A program made the translations under genes and the position numbers. DNA of 64,000 bases from Hypericum androsaemum (Eukaryota; Streptophyta; Magnoliopsida; Malpighiales; Hypericaceae): NCBI GenBank assembly GCA_963995505.1, contig OZ023198.1, forward strand, positions 7,154,558 through 7,218,557, in the 5' to 3' direction. The notes under the pieces are model-generated. The model was not told where the DNA came from. It did not search any database and was given only the letters and a program-made list of their open reading frames with translations. Positions 54,292-64,000 of this stretch are shown here, piece by piece (the stretch's first letter is position 1; each line of letters begins with the position of its first letter).

Positions 54292-55194
54292 ATGTCTCAC
54301 GAAGGCGAGGGAGAAAAGGAGGGAACCTTGGCCCAAGTTGACATTAAGTTGCTCACGGAGGCTCTAACAAGGAATTTCCAACGCATGATGCAAGCTGAAA
54401 TTGAGCCTATACGCGAACAAATGAGTGCAATGGAGCGAGCTAGCACAAGTCATGCACCAAGAAGGAGAGCACCAAAAGAGTCAAGTGGAGAAGATTCTGA
54501 CCATGAAGAAGATGCAAGATCCACAAGGAACTATAGGAGGCCGAGAGTTGAACAACCCATACGAGGCGAAATTCATGCACGTAGAGGGAGAGCGCCTATA
54601 GAAGCATGTGGAGAAGAATCTGACCATGACGAAGATGCAAGATCCACAAGGAACTATAGGAGGCCGAGAGTTGAACGCCATCCTAGGGAGGCAAGGCGAA
54701 GAGAGGATGACAACATAGGAAGCATTAAACTAAAAATACCTACCTTTGCTGGTCGTTCTGATCCGGAAGCTTACTTGGAGTGGGAGAAGAAAATTGAATT
54801 TGTGTTTGATTGCCACAATCATTCCGAAGCAAAGAAGGTAAAACTTGCCATCACTGAGTTTACTGATTATGCTATAACTTGGTGGGATCAACTTGTGACA
54901 AGCAGGAGGCGTAATGGAGAGCGCCCTATAGCTACTTGGGAGGGAATGAAAGTGGTGATGCGGAAGAGGTTTGTTCCAAGTCATTACTATAGGGAGCTAT
55001 ACAAGAAGTTACAAGGCATGAGGCAAGGGAGCTTGAGTGTGGAGGAATTTTACAAGCAAATGGAGCTAGCCATGATAAGAGCTGATGTTGAGGAAGATAG
55101 AGAAGCTACCATGGCAAGATTTCTGAATGGACTCAATTCTGAGATCCAAGACAAAGTAGAGTTGCAACACTATGTGGAGTTGGAGGACATGGTG
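54292..55194 (+). pseudogene. gag: A-6 gag, first part (cut by A-7)
   Basis: Starts MSHEGEGEKEGTLAQVD. Contains a 41-codon in-frame tandem duplication (offset 123 bp, for example SDHEEDARSTRNYRRPRVE at about 54496 and again at about 54619). The capsid domain follows ([23 protein letters not shown]), ending at VELEDMV where A-7 is inserted. It continues at 62034. Confidence 0.92.
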
Positions 55195-55999
55195 TGATGT
55201 GAGCAAGCCTAAGGACGCACCTACTATCAAGCTTGTAGACTCGCAGCAAGTTCAAGTTCCAATTGGGCCAATGACAAGAGCACGAGCTAGGAAGTTGCAA
55301 TCTGATTTCAATGGACTAATGCATGAAGTTTGGGCTCAATCAAGTGCGTGGAGGACCAAGGACGTCCAAGAAGCCCAAGGGAGGCCCATGCACGTTTTGG
55401 AGGCTGAATGGGAAGCTTGACATGCACGAAAGCTTCTAGATGCATGCGCACATGGAGAATCAAGAAGAATCAGCCTATTTAGGCCATGCATCTTCTTGTT
55501 AGGACGTGCAATTAATTGTTATTCTATTAGATATTATTTGTTTAGATTATTTCCTATTTTAGTTGAATAATTCGGCCAGAATCTCCTTAGAATAGGAAAG
55601 AGAGTTTTGGCCAGCCTTTGAACTCCTTTTTAAGGAGTTAGCTTGTTTAGGAATATTTTGGTACTTTGGGAGCCTATATAAAGAGGACTCCTAGCAATAA
55701 AACGGACACAACAATTCAGAATTACATAGCTTTGGCTAATTGAGAGTTTAGATACTCGTTTGTTCTTGCTTAGGCTGGTGAGTCGTCTTGGCTAGAATTT
55801 ATCTTTCACTTATCAAGCGGACCATCCATCCTCCCTTGTGGCGTGATTCGACCTTAGGTCAAGGTTCAGAAGTTCTTGTTGCGGGTTAAGGTTCAATTTC
55901 GTGCCTTAGTTCGAGTGGGTTCTTGTGAGTTGTGATCTGTTCCATTCTAAAGTAACAAACGGTCCGAGTTGTGAATCTTTTCCGCATAGATTCATATCA
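55195..55999 (+). repeat. A-7 5' LTR (805 bp)
   Basis: TGATGTGAGC...ATTCATATCA. Encodes a non-functional copy of the polyprotein tail at its start. Carries the promoter and the U5 hairpin region (55814-55836, one mismatch in the stem). Confidence 0.95.
55675..55701 (+). promoter_or_regulatory. A-7 TATA box and poly(A)-like signal
   Basis: TATATAAA at 55675-55682 and AATAAA at 55696-55701. The same pair, 15-20 bp apart, occurs in most family-A LTRs seen here. A transcript start roughly 30 bp after the TATA box is inferred, defining R downstream. Confidence 0.75.
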
Positions 56000-56001
56000 G
56001 T

Positions 56002-56013
56002 TGGTATCAGAGC
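56002..56013 (+). promoter_or_regulatory. A-7 primer-binding site
   Basis: TGGTATCAGAGC, two bases (GT) after the LTR. Confidence 0.94.
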
Positions 56014-56200
56014 TTAGCTTGTTACTTTAGTTCACTATCCTTGTTATTTTTGTTCTTGTTGGTTCGTTTAGTTGCTCGTTATTTTTGTTCTTATTGGTTC
56101 GTTTTTTTTTCTCTTCGCTGTTTGAAAAGAGAGGGAAACAAACGAGTGAAGCAAGAAAAGAAAAGAAAAGAAAGAAAAAAAAAAAGAAAAGAAAAGAAAG

Positions 56201-56236
<36 letters not shown>

Positions 56237-56666
56237 CGAAAAAGGAAAGAAAAGAAAAAGTGCGTGAAGCCTAAAGAGGAAGCAAAGGCCGCAAGCAAGT
56301 CTAAAGAGGAAGCAAGGCCGCAAGCAAGTCTAAAGAGGAAGCAAGGCCGCAAGCAAGCTTAAAGAGGAAACAAAATCAAAAAAAGGAAGCGAGCAAGACT
56401 AAAGGAAAGACCCAAGAAGAACTTTAACATTCTGGTTGTTAAAGCGTGAAGCTCAAGCAAGGCCGTTCTAGCCTTAGTAAGAACATACAAGTATCACGAG
56501 AGGAAAAAGGCAAGAGTGTGCGAGTACCTTAGAGAGAAAAGCCAAATATTTGAGTGCAAACACGAGTGAACTTGAGTGCACCTTACATTGAGAGTATACA
56601 CGTAAGGGAGTGAGCTTGTGAGGCCATATTTTTTTTTATTACTAACCAATTTTTCTTGCAGCAAAC
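56014..56666 (+). other. A-7 untranslated leader with acceptor-like 3' end
   Basis: AAAAG/poly-A microsatellite at about 56154-56258. A short direct repeat AGGAAGCAAGGCCGCAAGC lies at 56300-56360. The CTTTAAC/GTTAAAG stem is near 56421-56445. Donor-like GTAAGA is at 56477 and GTAAGG at 56602. CTAAC at 56642-56646, then pyrimidines and CAG at 56659-56661, sit five bases before the ATG. Confidence 0.7.
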
Positions 56667-59600
56667 ATGTCACATGAAGGTCAAACCATGGGAAACATAG
56701 ACCTTAAGTTATTAGTGGATGCATTGGCCGGGAAGCTCGAGCAGATGGTGCAAGCTCAGATGGAGCCTTTGCAACTACGCGTGGATGCCGTGGAGAATTC
56801 TCGTGACATCCCCCCAACGCGAGGCGAACTCCAAAGGCGTAGGAGAGGAGTACCTATTGGAGAGTCAAGCGGAGCTGATTCTGAATCGGAAGAAGGCGTA
56901 GGCTCAACAAGGAGTCTTAGGAGAGCAAGAACAAGCCGTCCACCTAGGGAGGCGAGGCCAAAGAGAGACGACAACATAGGGAGTATCAAACTGAAGATAC
57001 CTTCCTTTGCCGGTCGTTCTGACCCGGAGGCGTACTTAGAGTGGGAGAAGAAGATTGAGTTCGTGTTTGATTGCCACAATAGCTCCGAAGAAAAGAAGGT
57101 AAAACTTGCCATCACCGAATTTACTGATTATGCTATAACTTGGTGGGATCAACTTGTGACAAGCAGGAGGAGAAATAGAGAACGCCCTATAGCTACTTGG
57201 GAAGACATGAAAGTAGTGATGAGGAAGAGATTTGTTCCAAGTCATTACTATAGAGAGCTGTATAAGAAGTTACAAGGAATGAGGCAAGGAAATTTGAGTG
57301 TGGAGGAGTATTTCAAACAGATGGAGATGGCCATGATAAGAGCTGATATAGATGAAGATAGAGAAGTTACAATGGCAAGGTTCTTGAATGGACTCAATCC
57401 TGAACTTCAAGACAAAGTTGAGTTGCAACACTATGTGGAGTTGGAGGACATGGTGCATATGGCAATGAAAATTGAGAAGCAACTCAAGAGAGGAGAGGGG
57501 AGAACAAAAGCTACATCGAATTCTACTTGGAAGCCAAACTACCAAAAGAAGTTTGACAAGCCACAAGCAGCCAAAGTAGAGCATAAACCCGAGAGTTCTC
57601 AAGCTAATTCTCAAAGGAAAGTGGAAGTCACTCCAGCTAGGAACCGCGACATCAAGTGCTTTAAGTGTCAAGGAAGGGGGCACATCTCAAGTCAATGTCC
57701 TAACAGGCAAGCAATGGTGATCAAGGAAGGTGGAGAGATTGAAACTGAAGAAGAGGATTCGGAGCATGAAAGCATGCCTTCTTTGGAGGACGTATCCGAG
57801 GAAGAGTACCAAGCTGCTGAGAGGCTTACTCTTGTGTCTAGAAGAGCATTGAATGTGCAAGTGAAAGAAGAAGATAATGTGGCTCAAAGAGAAAATATTT
57901 TTCACACAAGGTGCTATGTTAAAGACAAGGTGTGTAGTGTCATCATAGATGGAGGAAGTTGTGCTAATGTTGCAAGCACGACTATGGTGGAGAAGTTAGG
58001 GTTACTCACGGGAAAACACCCTAAGCCTTACAAACTACAATGGCTGAATGATAGTGGAGAAGTACGAGTGATGAAGCAAGTATTGGTAGCATTCCGCATT
58101 GGCAACTATGAGGATGAAGTGTTGTGTGATGTTGTACCAATGCAAGCTGGTCACCTATTGTTAGGAAGGCCGTGGCAGTTTGATAGGAAAGTGCATCATG
58201 ATGGCTACACCAATAAGTATTCATTTATACTTAAGAAGAGAGTAATCACCTTGGCACCCTTGTCACCATCACAAGTTTGTGAAGATCAACGTCAGTTGCA
58301 AAAAGAAAGTGATGAGCAAAGGGAGCGTGATAAAAAGAAAAAGAATGAGAGGAGAGAAGAAGCCGAAAAAAAGATAAGAAAAACGGCCAATGGAGAGGAA
58401 AAGATTGAGAAAACAAAAGAAGCCGGAAAAACAGAAATTAAAACGGCCAAAGAGAGAAAAAACGAGAGTTGGAAAAAGAGTTACTATGTGGGAACAAGTG
58501 ATATTAAGCAAGCGTGCTTTACAAAGAAGCCTATGATCTTACTTCGGTATAGGGAGGCACTTTTAAACACTAACGAGCTTGAACCACATGTACCTAGTAC
58601 GGTTGTGTCTCTTTTGCAGGATTACAAGGATGTCTTTCCCGACGAGCTACCACCTGGTTTGCCACCTATTCGTGGGATTGAACATCAAATAGACTTTGTC
58701 CCGGGAGCTACCATACCTAACCGTCCCGCATATAGAAGCAATCCTGAAGAGACAAAGGAGCTTGAGAAGCAAGTCAACGAGCTGTTGGAGAAAGGGTACG
58801 TAAGAGAGAGCATGAGTCCATGTGCTGTTCCAGTCCTACTTGTGCCCAAGAAGGATAAAACATGGAGAATGTGTGTTGATTGCCGAGCAGTCAACAACAT
58901 AACGGTAAAATATCGTCACCCTATCCCTCGTTTAGATGACATGTTAGATGAGTTGCATGGTTCTTGCATGTTTTCTAAGATTGATTTGAAGAGTGGTTAT
59001 CATCAAATTAGGATGAAAGAAGGAGATGAGTGGAAGACTGCTTTTAAAACTAAGTATGGGTTGTATGAGTGGATGGTCATGCCATTTGGTTTGTCCAACG
59101 CACCTAGCACGTTTATGCGACTCATGAATCATGTTCTACGTCCATTCATTGGTAAATTTGTAGTTGTTTACTTTGATGATATACTCATCTATAGCAAGAA
59201 CGTGGGGGATCATCTAGAACATTTGAAATCTGTCTTAGATGCACTTAGAGAAGAACAATTGTTTGCTAACTTGAAGAAGTGCACCTTTTGTACGGATAAG
59301 CTTGTATTCTTGGGTTTTGTTGTTGGAGCTAACGGAATACAGGTTGATGAAGAAAAGATCCGAGCTATCCGTGAATGGCCAAGCCCTACAAGTGTTGCTA
59401 ATGTTAGGAGCTTTCATGGACTAGCTAGTTTTTATAGGAGATTTGTGAAGGACTTTAGTAGCATAGCCGCACCCATAACTGAAGTCATCAAGAAGAACGT
59501 GGGCTTTACTTGGGGAGAAGCTCAAGAGAAGGCTTTCCAACTACTGAAAGGGAAGTTGACTAATGCACCCTTGTTAGCTTTACCTAATTTCTCTAAGACT

Positions 59601-61454
59601 TTTGAAATAGAGTGTGATGCTTCTGGTGTAGGAATTGGAGCTGTCCTTATGCAAGAAGGAAGACCTATTGCATACTTTAGTGAGAAACTAAGTGGTGCAA
59701 CCTTGAATTACCCGACCTATGACAAGGAGTTGTACGCACTAGTTCGAGCATTGGAGACATGGCAGCATTATTTGTGGCCCAAGGAGTTCGTGATTCACAC
59801 TGATCATGAGTCACTCAAGCACTTAAAGGGGCAACACAAGCTGAACAAGAGGCATGCACGATGGGTGGAATTCATTGAGACATTTCCTTATGTCATTCGC
59901 TACAAGCAAGGTAAGGAAAATGTAGTGGCTGATGCACTATCACGAAGGTACGCCTTGATCTCAACTCTTGATGCTAAACTACTTGGCTTTGAACACATTA
60001 AGGAGATGTATGTTGATGATGTTGATTTTGGCGAGTTGTTTAGATCAACTGAAAGAAGTGCATTTGGTAAGTTCTTTCGTAATGAAGGTTACCTATTTCG
60101 TGAAAACAAACTTTGTGTGCCTAATTGTTCGATGCGAGAATTACTAATTCAGGAGGCACATGGAGGTGGCTTAATGGGGCATTTTGGAATTGCAAAGACC
60201 TTGGCAATGCTACAAGATCATTTCTTTTGGCCACACATGAAGAGAGACGTTGAGAGAGTTTGTGGTCGTTGCATCACTTGCAAGCAAGCCAAGTCAAAGG
60301 TAAAACCCCATGGTTTGTACACCCCGCTACCTATACCTAGTGAGCCCTGGATTGATATCTCTATGGATTTTGTGTTAGGCCTACCTAGGACTAAGCGTGG
60401 AAGAGATTCAATTTTTGTGGTAGTGGATAGGTTTTCTAAGATGGCACATTTCATTCCATGTCATAAGACTGATGATGCTTCAAACATTGCTGATTTGTTC
60501 TTTAGAGAGGTTGTTAGGTTGCATGGCATGCCTAGGACAATTATCTCTGATAGAGATGCTAAGTTCCTAAGTTACTTTTGGAAGACCTTGTGGTGCAAGT
60601 TAGGTACTAAGTTGTTGTTTTCTACTACTTGTCATCCTCAAACTGATGGTCAAACTGAAGTAGTGAATAGGACTTTGTCTACACTTTTGAGAGCACTCAT
60701 TAAGCATAACATTAAGACTTGGGAAGAATGTTTGCCTCATGTTGAGTTTGCTTATAATCGTTCTGTCCATTCTGCTACTCAATTCTCACCATTTGAGCTT
60801 GTTTATGGATTTAATCCTTTGACTCCATTGGATTTATCACCTCTACCTTCGAGTGAGCAAGTTAACTTAGATGGCAAGAAGAAAGCTGAATTTGTCAAGC
60901 AGTTACATGAGAAAGCAAGAATGAACATCGAGAAGCGCACGGAGCACTATGCAAGGCAAGCAAACAAAGGAAGGCACAAGGTTGTCTTTGAGCCGGGAGA
61001 TTGGGTTTGGCTACATATGAGGAAGGAGCGTTTTCCTGTACAAAGACGTTCAAAGTTGCTACCACGGGGAGACGGTCCATTCCAAGTGATCGAACGCATC
61101 AATGATAATGCCTACAAGCTAGACCTTCCGGGTGAGTATAATGTAAGTGCTTCGTTTAACGTGGCTGACTTGAGTCCGTTTGATGTAGGTGATGATTTGA
61201 GGACAAATCCTTTTCAAGAGGAGGGGACTGATGTGAGCAAGCCTAAGGACGCACCTACTATCAAGCTTGTAGACTCGCAGCAAGTTCAAGTTCCAATTGG
61301 GCCAATGACAAGAGCACGAGCTAGGAAGTTGCAATCTGATTTCAATGGACTAATGCATGAAGTTTGGGCTCAATCAAGTGCGTGGAGGACCAAGGACGTC
61401 CAAGAAGCCCAAGGGAGGCCCATGCACGTTTTGGAGGCTGAATGGGAAGCTTGA
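56667..61454 (+). CDS. gag-pol: A-7 gag-pol polyprotein, 1595 residues, intact
   Basis: Carries out capsid assembly, reverse transcription and integration for A-7. Domains: coiled N-terminus and basic linker (1-100), capsid (100-270), zinc knuckle C331-C334-H339-C344, Lys/Glu-rich linker after protease, protease D428 (IIDGGSC), RT with YFDD 835-838, RNase H D984, integrase HHCC finger, catalytic D1234, D1295, E1331 (exactly 35 residues between the last two), and a GPF motif at about 1470-1472. No canonical chromodomain is seen. The 3' LTR begins at codon 1521, so the last 74 residues, including [12 protein letters not shown] (1545-1556), are LTR-encoded. MSHEG is kept as start because it is shared with four copies and follows the conserved acceptor-like leader end. 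Confidence 0.97.
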   Translation: MSHEGQTMGNIDLKLLVDALAGKLEQMVQAQMEPLQLRVDAVENSRDIPPTRGELQRRRRGVPIGESSGADSESEEGVGSTRSLRRARTSRPPREARPKRDDNIGSIKLKIPSFAGRSDPEAYLEWEKKIEFVFDCHNSSEEKKVKLAITEFTDYAITWWDQLVTSRRRNRERPIATWEDMKVVMRKRFVPSHYYRELYKKLQGMRQGNLSVEEYFKQMEMAMIRADIDEDREVTMARFLNGLNPELQDKVELQHYVELEDMVHMAMKIEKQLKRGEGRTKATSNSTWKPNYQKKFDKPQAAKVEHKPESSQANSQRKVEVTPARNRDIKCFKCQGRGHISSQCPNRQAMVIKEGGEIETEEEDSEHESMPSLEDVSEEEYQAAERLTLVSRRALNVQVKEEDNVAQRENIFHTRCYVKDKVCSVIIDGGSCANVASTTMVEKLGLLTGKHPKPYKLQWLNDSGEVRVMKQVLVAFRIGNYEDEVLCDVVPMQAGHLLLGRPWQFDRKVHHDGYTNKYSFILKKRVITLAPLSPSQVCEDQRQLQKESDEQRERDKKKKNERREEAEKKIRKTANGEEKIEKTKEAGKTEIKTAKERKNESWKKSYYVGTSDIKQACFTKKPMILLRYREALLNTNELEPHVPSTVVSLLQDYKDVFPDELPPGLPPIRGIEHQIDFVPGATIPNRPAYRSNPEETKELEKQVNELLEKGYVRESMSPCAVPVLLVPKKDKTWRMCVDCRAVNNITVKYRHPIPRLDDMLDELHGSCMFSKIDLKSGYHQIRMKEGDEWKTAFKTKYGLYEWMVMPFGLSNAPSTFMRLMNHVLRPFIGKFVVVYFDDILIYSKNVGDHLEHLKSVLDALREEQLFANLKKCTFCTDKLVFLGFVVGANGIQVDEEKIRAIREWPSPTSVANVRSFHGLASFYRRFVKDFSSIAAPITEVIKKNVGFTWGEAQEKAFQLLKGKLTNAPLLALPNFSKTFEIECDASGVGIGAVLMQEGRPIAYFSEKLSGATLNYPTYDKELYALVRALETWQHYLWPKEFVIHTDHESLKHLKGQHKLNKRHARWVEFIETFPYVIRYKQGKENVVADALSRRYALISTLDAKLLGFEHIKEMYVDDVDFGELFRSTERSAFGKFFRNEGYLFRENKLCVPNCSMRELLIQEAHGGGLMGHFGIAKTLAMLQDHFFWPHMKRDVERVCGRCITCKQAKSKVKPHGLYTPLPIPSEPWIDISMDFVLGLPRTKRGRDSIFVVVDRFSKMAHFIPCHKTDDASNIADLFFREVVRLHGMPRTIISDRDAKFLSYFWKTLWCKLGTKLLFSTTCHPQTDGQTEVVNRTLSTLLRALIKHNIKTWEECLPHVEFAYNRSVHSATQFSPFELVYGFNPLTPLDLSPLPSSEQVNLDGKKKAEFVKQLHEKARMNIEKRTEHYARQANKGRHKVVFEPGDWVWLHMRKERFPVQRRSKLLPRGDGPFQVIERINDNAYKLDLPGEYNVSASFNVADLSPFDVGDDLRTNPFQEEGTDVSKPKDAPTIKLVDSQQVQVPIGPMTRARARKLQSDFNGLMHEVWAQSSAWRTKDVQEAQGRPMHVLEAEWEA
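61214..61228 (+). promoter_or_regulatory. A-7 polypurine tract (within the coding frame)
   Basis: AAGAGGAGGGGAC directly before the 3' LTR, read as codons for QEEGT. Plus-strand primer site and protein sequence overlap here. Confidence 0.85.
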
Positions 61455-62033
61455 CATGCACGAAAGCTTCTAGATGCATGCGCACATGGAGAATCAAGAA
61501 GAATCAGCCTATTTAGGCCATGCATCTTCTTGTTAGGACGTGCAATTAATTGTTATTCTATTAGATATTATTTGTTTAGATTATTTCCTATTTTAGTTGA
61601 ATAATTCGGCCAGAATCTCCTTAGAATAGGAAAGAGAGTTTTGGCCAGCCTTTGAACTCCTTTTTAAGGAGTTAGCTTGTTTAGGAATATTTTGGTACTT
61701 TGGGAGCCTATATAAAGAGGACTCCTAGCAATAAAACGGACACAACAATTCAGAATTACATAGCTTTGGCTAATTGAGAGTTTAGATACTCGTTTGTTCT
61801 TGCTTAGGCTGGTGAGTCGTCTTGGCTAGAATTTATCTTTCACTTATCAAGCGGACCATCCATCCTCCCTTGTGGCGTGATTCGACCTTAGGTCAAGGTT
61901 CAGAAGTTCTTGTTGCGGGTTAAGGTTCAATTTCGTGCCTTAGTTCGAGTGGGTTCTTGTGAGTTGTGATCTGTTCCATTCTAAAGTAACAAACGGTCCG
62001 AGTTGTGAATCTTTTCCGCATAGATTCATATCA
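61229..62033 (+). repeat. A-7 3' LTR (805 bp)
   Basis: By eye identical to 55195-55999. It contains the end of the polyprotein and its TGA, and is followed by TGGTG and A-6 gag. Confidence 0.96.
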
Positions 62034-64000
62034 TGGTGCACATGGCCACCAAGATTGAGAAGCAACTAAAGAGAGGAGGAGGAACAAGAGCTACATCAGG
62101 TTCTAATTGGAAGCCGAGTTATCCAAGGAAGTTTGACAAACCACAGGCTACCAAAGAAGGGCAAAAATCCGAGAGTTCCAACACCAACTCTCAGAAGAAG
62201 GTGGAGGCCCCTCCCGCAAGAAACCGTGACGTTAAGTGCTTTAAGTGTCAAGGAAGGGGTCATATATCTAGTCAATGCCCCAACAAGCAGATCATGGTGA
62301 TTAGAGAAAATGGGGAGATTGAAACTGAAGGAGAGGAGTCGGAGCATGAAAGCCTACCCTCATTGGAGGATCTGTCCGAAGAGGAGTATCACGCACCCGG
62401 GGGACTTACCCTAGTCAGTAGGCGAGCCTTGAACTCCCAAGCCAAAGAAGAAGATGATGCAGCCCAAAGAGAAAACATCTTTCACACAAGGTGTTATGTT
62501 AAAGACAAAGTGTGTAGTGTCATCATTGATGGAGGGAGTTGTACTAATGTAGCAAGTACCACTATGGTTGAGAAGCTAGGGTTGCGCACTGAAAAACACC
62601 CTAAACCATACAAGCTACAATGGCTGAATGATAGTGGATAAGTGAGAGTGATGAAGCAAGTGTTAGTGGCCTTTCGCATTGGCAATTATGAAGATGAGGT
62701 GTTATGTGACTTGGTACCAATGCAAGCGGGTCACCTACTGTTGGGAAGGCCATGGCAGTTTGATAGAAGAGTAACTCATAATGGCTACACCAACAAGTAC
62801 TCGTTCATACTCAAGAAGCGGTTGATCACCTTAGCACCCTTGGCACCATCACAAGTCTGTGAGGATCAAAGGAAGTTGCAAATTGAATGTGATGAAAAGA
62901 AAATGAGTGATCAAAAGAAAAAGATTGAGAGGAGAGAAGAAGCCGAAAAACAGAAAGAAAAAATGGCCAAAAGAGAGGAAATACTTGAGAGAATAAAAGA
63001 AGCCAGAAAAACAGAAATAAAGTTGGCCATTGAGAGAAAATCCGAGGGATGGAAAAGAAACTACTATGTGAGAGCAAGTGAGATTAAGCAAGCTTGTTTT
63101 GAAAAACAGTCTATGATCTTACTTCGGTATAGGGAGACACTTTTGGTTGCTAACGAGCTTGAGCCACATTTGCCAAGCATGGTTAAATCTCTTTTACAGG
63201 ATTTTGAGGATGTATTCCCCAATGAGCTACCACCAGGTTTGCCACCAATAAGGGGAATTGAACATCAGATTGACTTCGTTCCGGGAGCATCAATTCCAAA
63301 CCGACCAGCTTATAGAAGCAATCCGGAGGAGACGAAAGAACTTGAGATTGCGTCAATGAACTTTTGGAGAAAGGGTACGTGAGAGAGAGCATGAGTCCAT
63401 GCGCTGTTCCGGTCTTACTTGTGCCAAAGAAAGATGGATCATGGAGGATGTGTGTTGATTGTCGCGCTGTCAACAACATTACGGTAAAATATCGTCACCC
63501 TATTCCTCGTTTAGATGACATGTTGGATGAGTTGTATGGTTCTTGCATGTTTTCAAAGATTGATTTGAAAAGTGGTTATCATCAGATTCGCATGAAAGAA
63601 GGTGATGAATGGAAAACAGCGTTTAAAACGAAGTATGGTTTGTATGAATGGATGGTCATGCCTTTTGGATTATCTAATGCACCTAGTACATTCATGCGCC
63701 TTATGAATCATGTTTTACGTCCATTCATTGGCAAATTTGTAGTTGTTTACTTTGATGATATACTCATTTATAGCAAGAGCATTGAGGAGCACGTAGAGCA
63801 CTTTAAATCTGTTTTGATTGCACTTAGGGAGGATCAATTATTTGCTAACTTGAAGAAGTGCACCTTTTGCACAGATAAGCTTGTATTCTTGGGTTTTGTT
63901 GTTAGTGCTGAAGGAATACAGGTTGATGAAGAAAAGATAAAGGCAATTAGGGATTGGCCGACCCCCACAAACATTGCACATGTTCGAAGCTTCCATGGAC
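62034..64000 (+). pseudogene. gag-pol: A-6 gag end, protease and RT (partial at window end)
   Basis: Continues A-6 after A-7. Zinc knuckle [14 protein letters not shown] at about 62239-62280 and protease IIDGGSC near 62524. TAA at 62639-62641 replaces a Glu codon (relatives read GEVRVMKQ). A Lys/Glu-rich linker leads into the RT start, where a one-base loss near 63345 shifts the frame (GAGATTGCGTC for GAGAGGCAAGTC). RT continues from about 63370 in the third frame with [27 protein letters not shown] and YFDDILIYS, and leaves the window before RNase H. Confidence 0.92.

Larger units (their letters stand above)
55195..62033 (+). mobile_element. A-7: complete, very young family-A element
   Basis: 6839 bp. 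LTRs of 805 bp at 55195-55999 and 61229-62033 appear identical by eye. PBS, leader, one intact 1595-codon frame and PPT are present. TSD TGGTG (55190-55194, 62034-62038) lies inside A-6 gag. It is the best candidate in the window for an autonomous active family-A copy. Confidence 0.97.
52906..64000 (+). mobile_element. A-6: divergent family-A element, host of A-7, runs off the window
   Basis: 5' LTR 52906-53716, PBS, leader, gag to 55194, then nested A-7, then gag-protease-RT from 62034 to the window end. The left flank ATAAG (52901-52905) is the expected target duplication; the other copy is outside the window. A stop at 62639-62641 and a frameshift near 63345 show decay. Confidence 0.93.

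Noticed and set aside
56667..61454. Classical chromodomain at the integrase C-terminus
   Set aside because: After the GPF module there is no recognisable aromatic-cage chromodomain in family A or B; the tail is the LTR-encoded TRARARKLQ region.
1..64000. tRNA, rRNA or host protein-coding genes
   Set aside because: Reading through all inter-element stretches shows only LTRs, leaders and array. The tRNA-like matches are the 12-base primer-binding sites.

Overview
This window is plant repetitive DNA with no recognisable host gene. Everything I can place is either an LTR retrotransposon of the Ty3/Gypsy (Metaviridae) superfamily or a purine-rich tandem array that the retrotransposons have invaded. 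A plant source is inferred from the element type: single-ORF chromovirus-like polyproteins, a primer-binding site matching the 3' end of initiator tRNA-Met (TGGTATCAGAGC), and 5-bp target duplications. Both families look like the CRM (centromeric retrotransposon) clade, because the integrase C-terminus has the GPF-type module without a classical chromodomain and in several copies the reading frame runs into the 3' LTR. The clade call is from memory of the family and was not tested by phylogeny.

Two families are present. Family A has LTRs of about 805 bp (TGATGTGAG...CATATCA), gag starting MSHEG or MSQEN, and 1595-residue polyproteins. Family B has LTRs of about 490-560 bp (TGNCGTAGGA...), gag starting MAD, and polyproteins of about 1470 residues.

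Layout. 1-1543: truncated A-1 (+). 1544-19802: A-2 (-), a decayed host element cut by two insertions: A-3 (+, 2041-9172, rearranged, TSD CAACA) and A-4 (-, 9645-16450, intact reading frame, TSD ATCCA). 19803-20989: GA-rich array. 20990-27214: B-1 (+), its gag split by solo LTR sL-1 (22690-23429). 27215-29244: array with solo LTR sL-2 (28019-28801). 29245-36958: B-2 (-, TSD GTCAG), whose 3' LTR holds B-3 (+); a deletion fused the two tail to tail near 33074. 36959-39130: array. 39131-52214: A-5 (+), carrying young intact B-4 (-, 42519-48206, TSD CACTA) and a 541-bp tandem duplication. 52215-52905: array. 52906-64000 and beyond: A-6 (+), holding young intact A-7 (+, 55195-62033, TSD TGGTG).

With the insertions removed, the array pieces join into head-to-tail units of about 1.52-1.54 kb, each built of 10-11 bp purine-rich subrepeats (GGCAAGAAAA-like). 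At least four units are at least partly visible. Uninterrupted units supply the empty-site sequence for several of the insertions. A satellite hit repeatedly by CRM-like elements suggests a centromeric or pericentromeric location, but that is inference. A-4, A-7 and B-4 have full reading frames, PBS, PPT and matching LTRs and are the likely recent or active copies; the rest are fossils.
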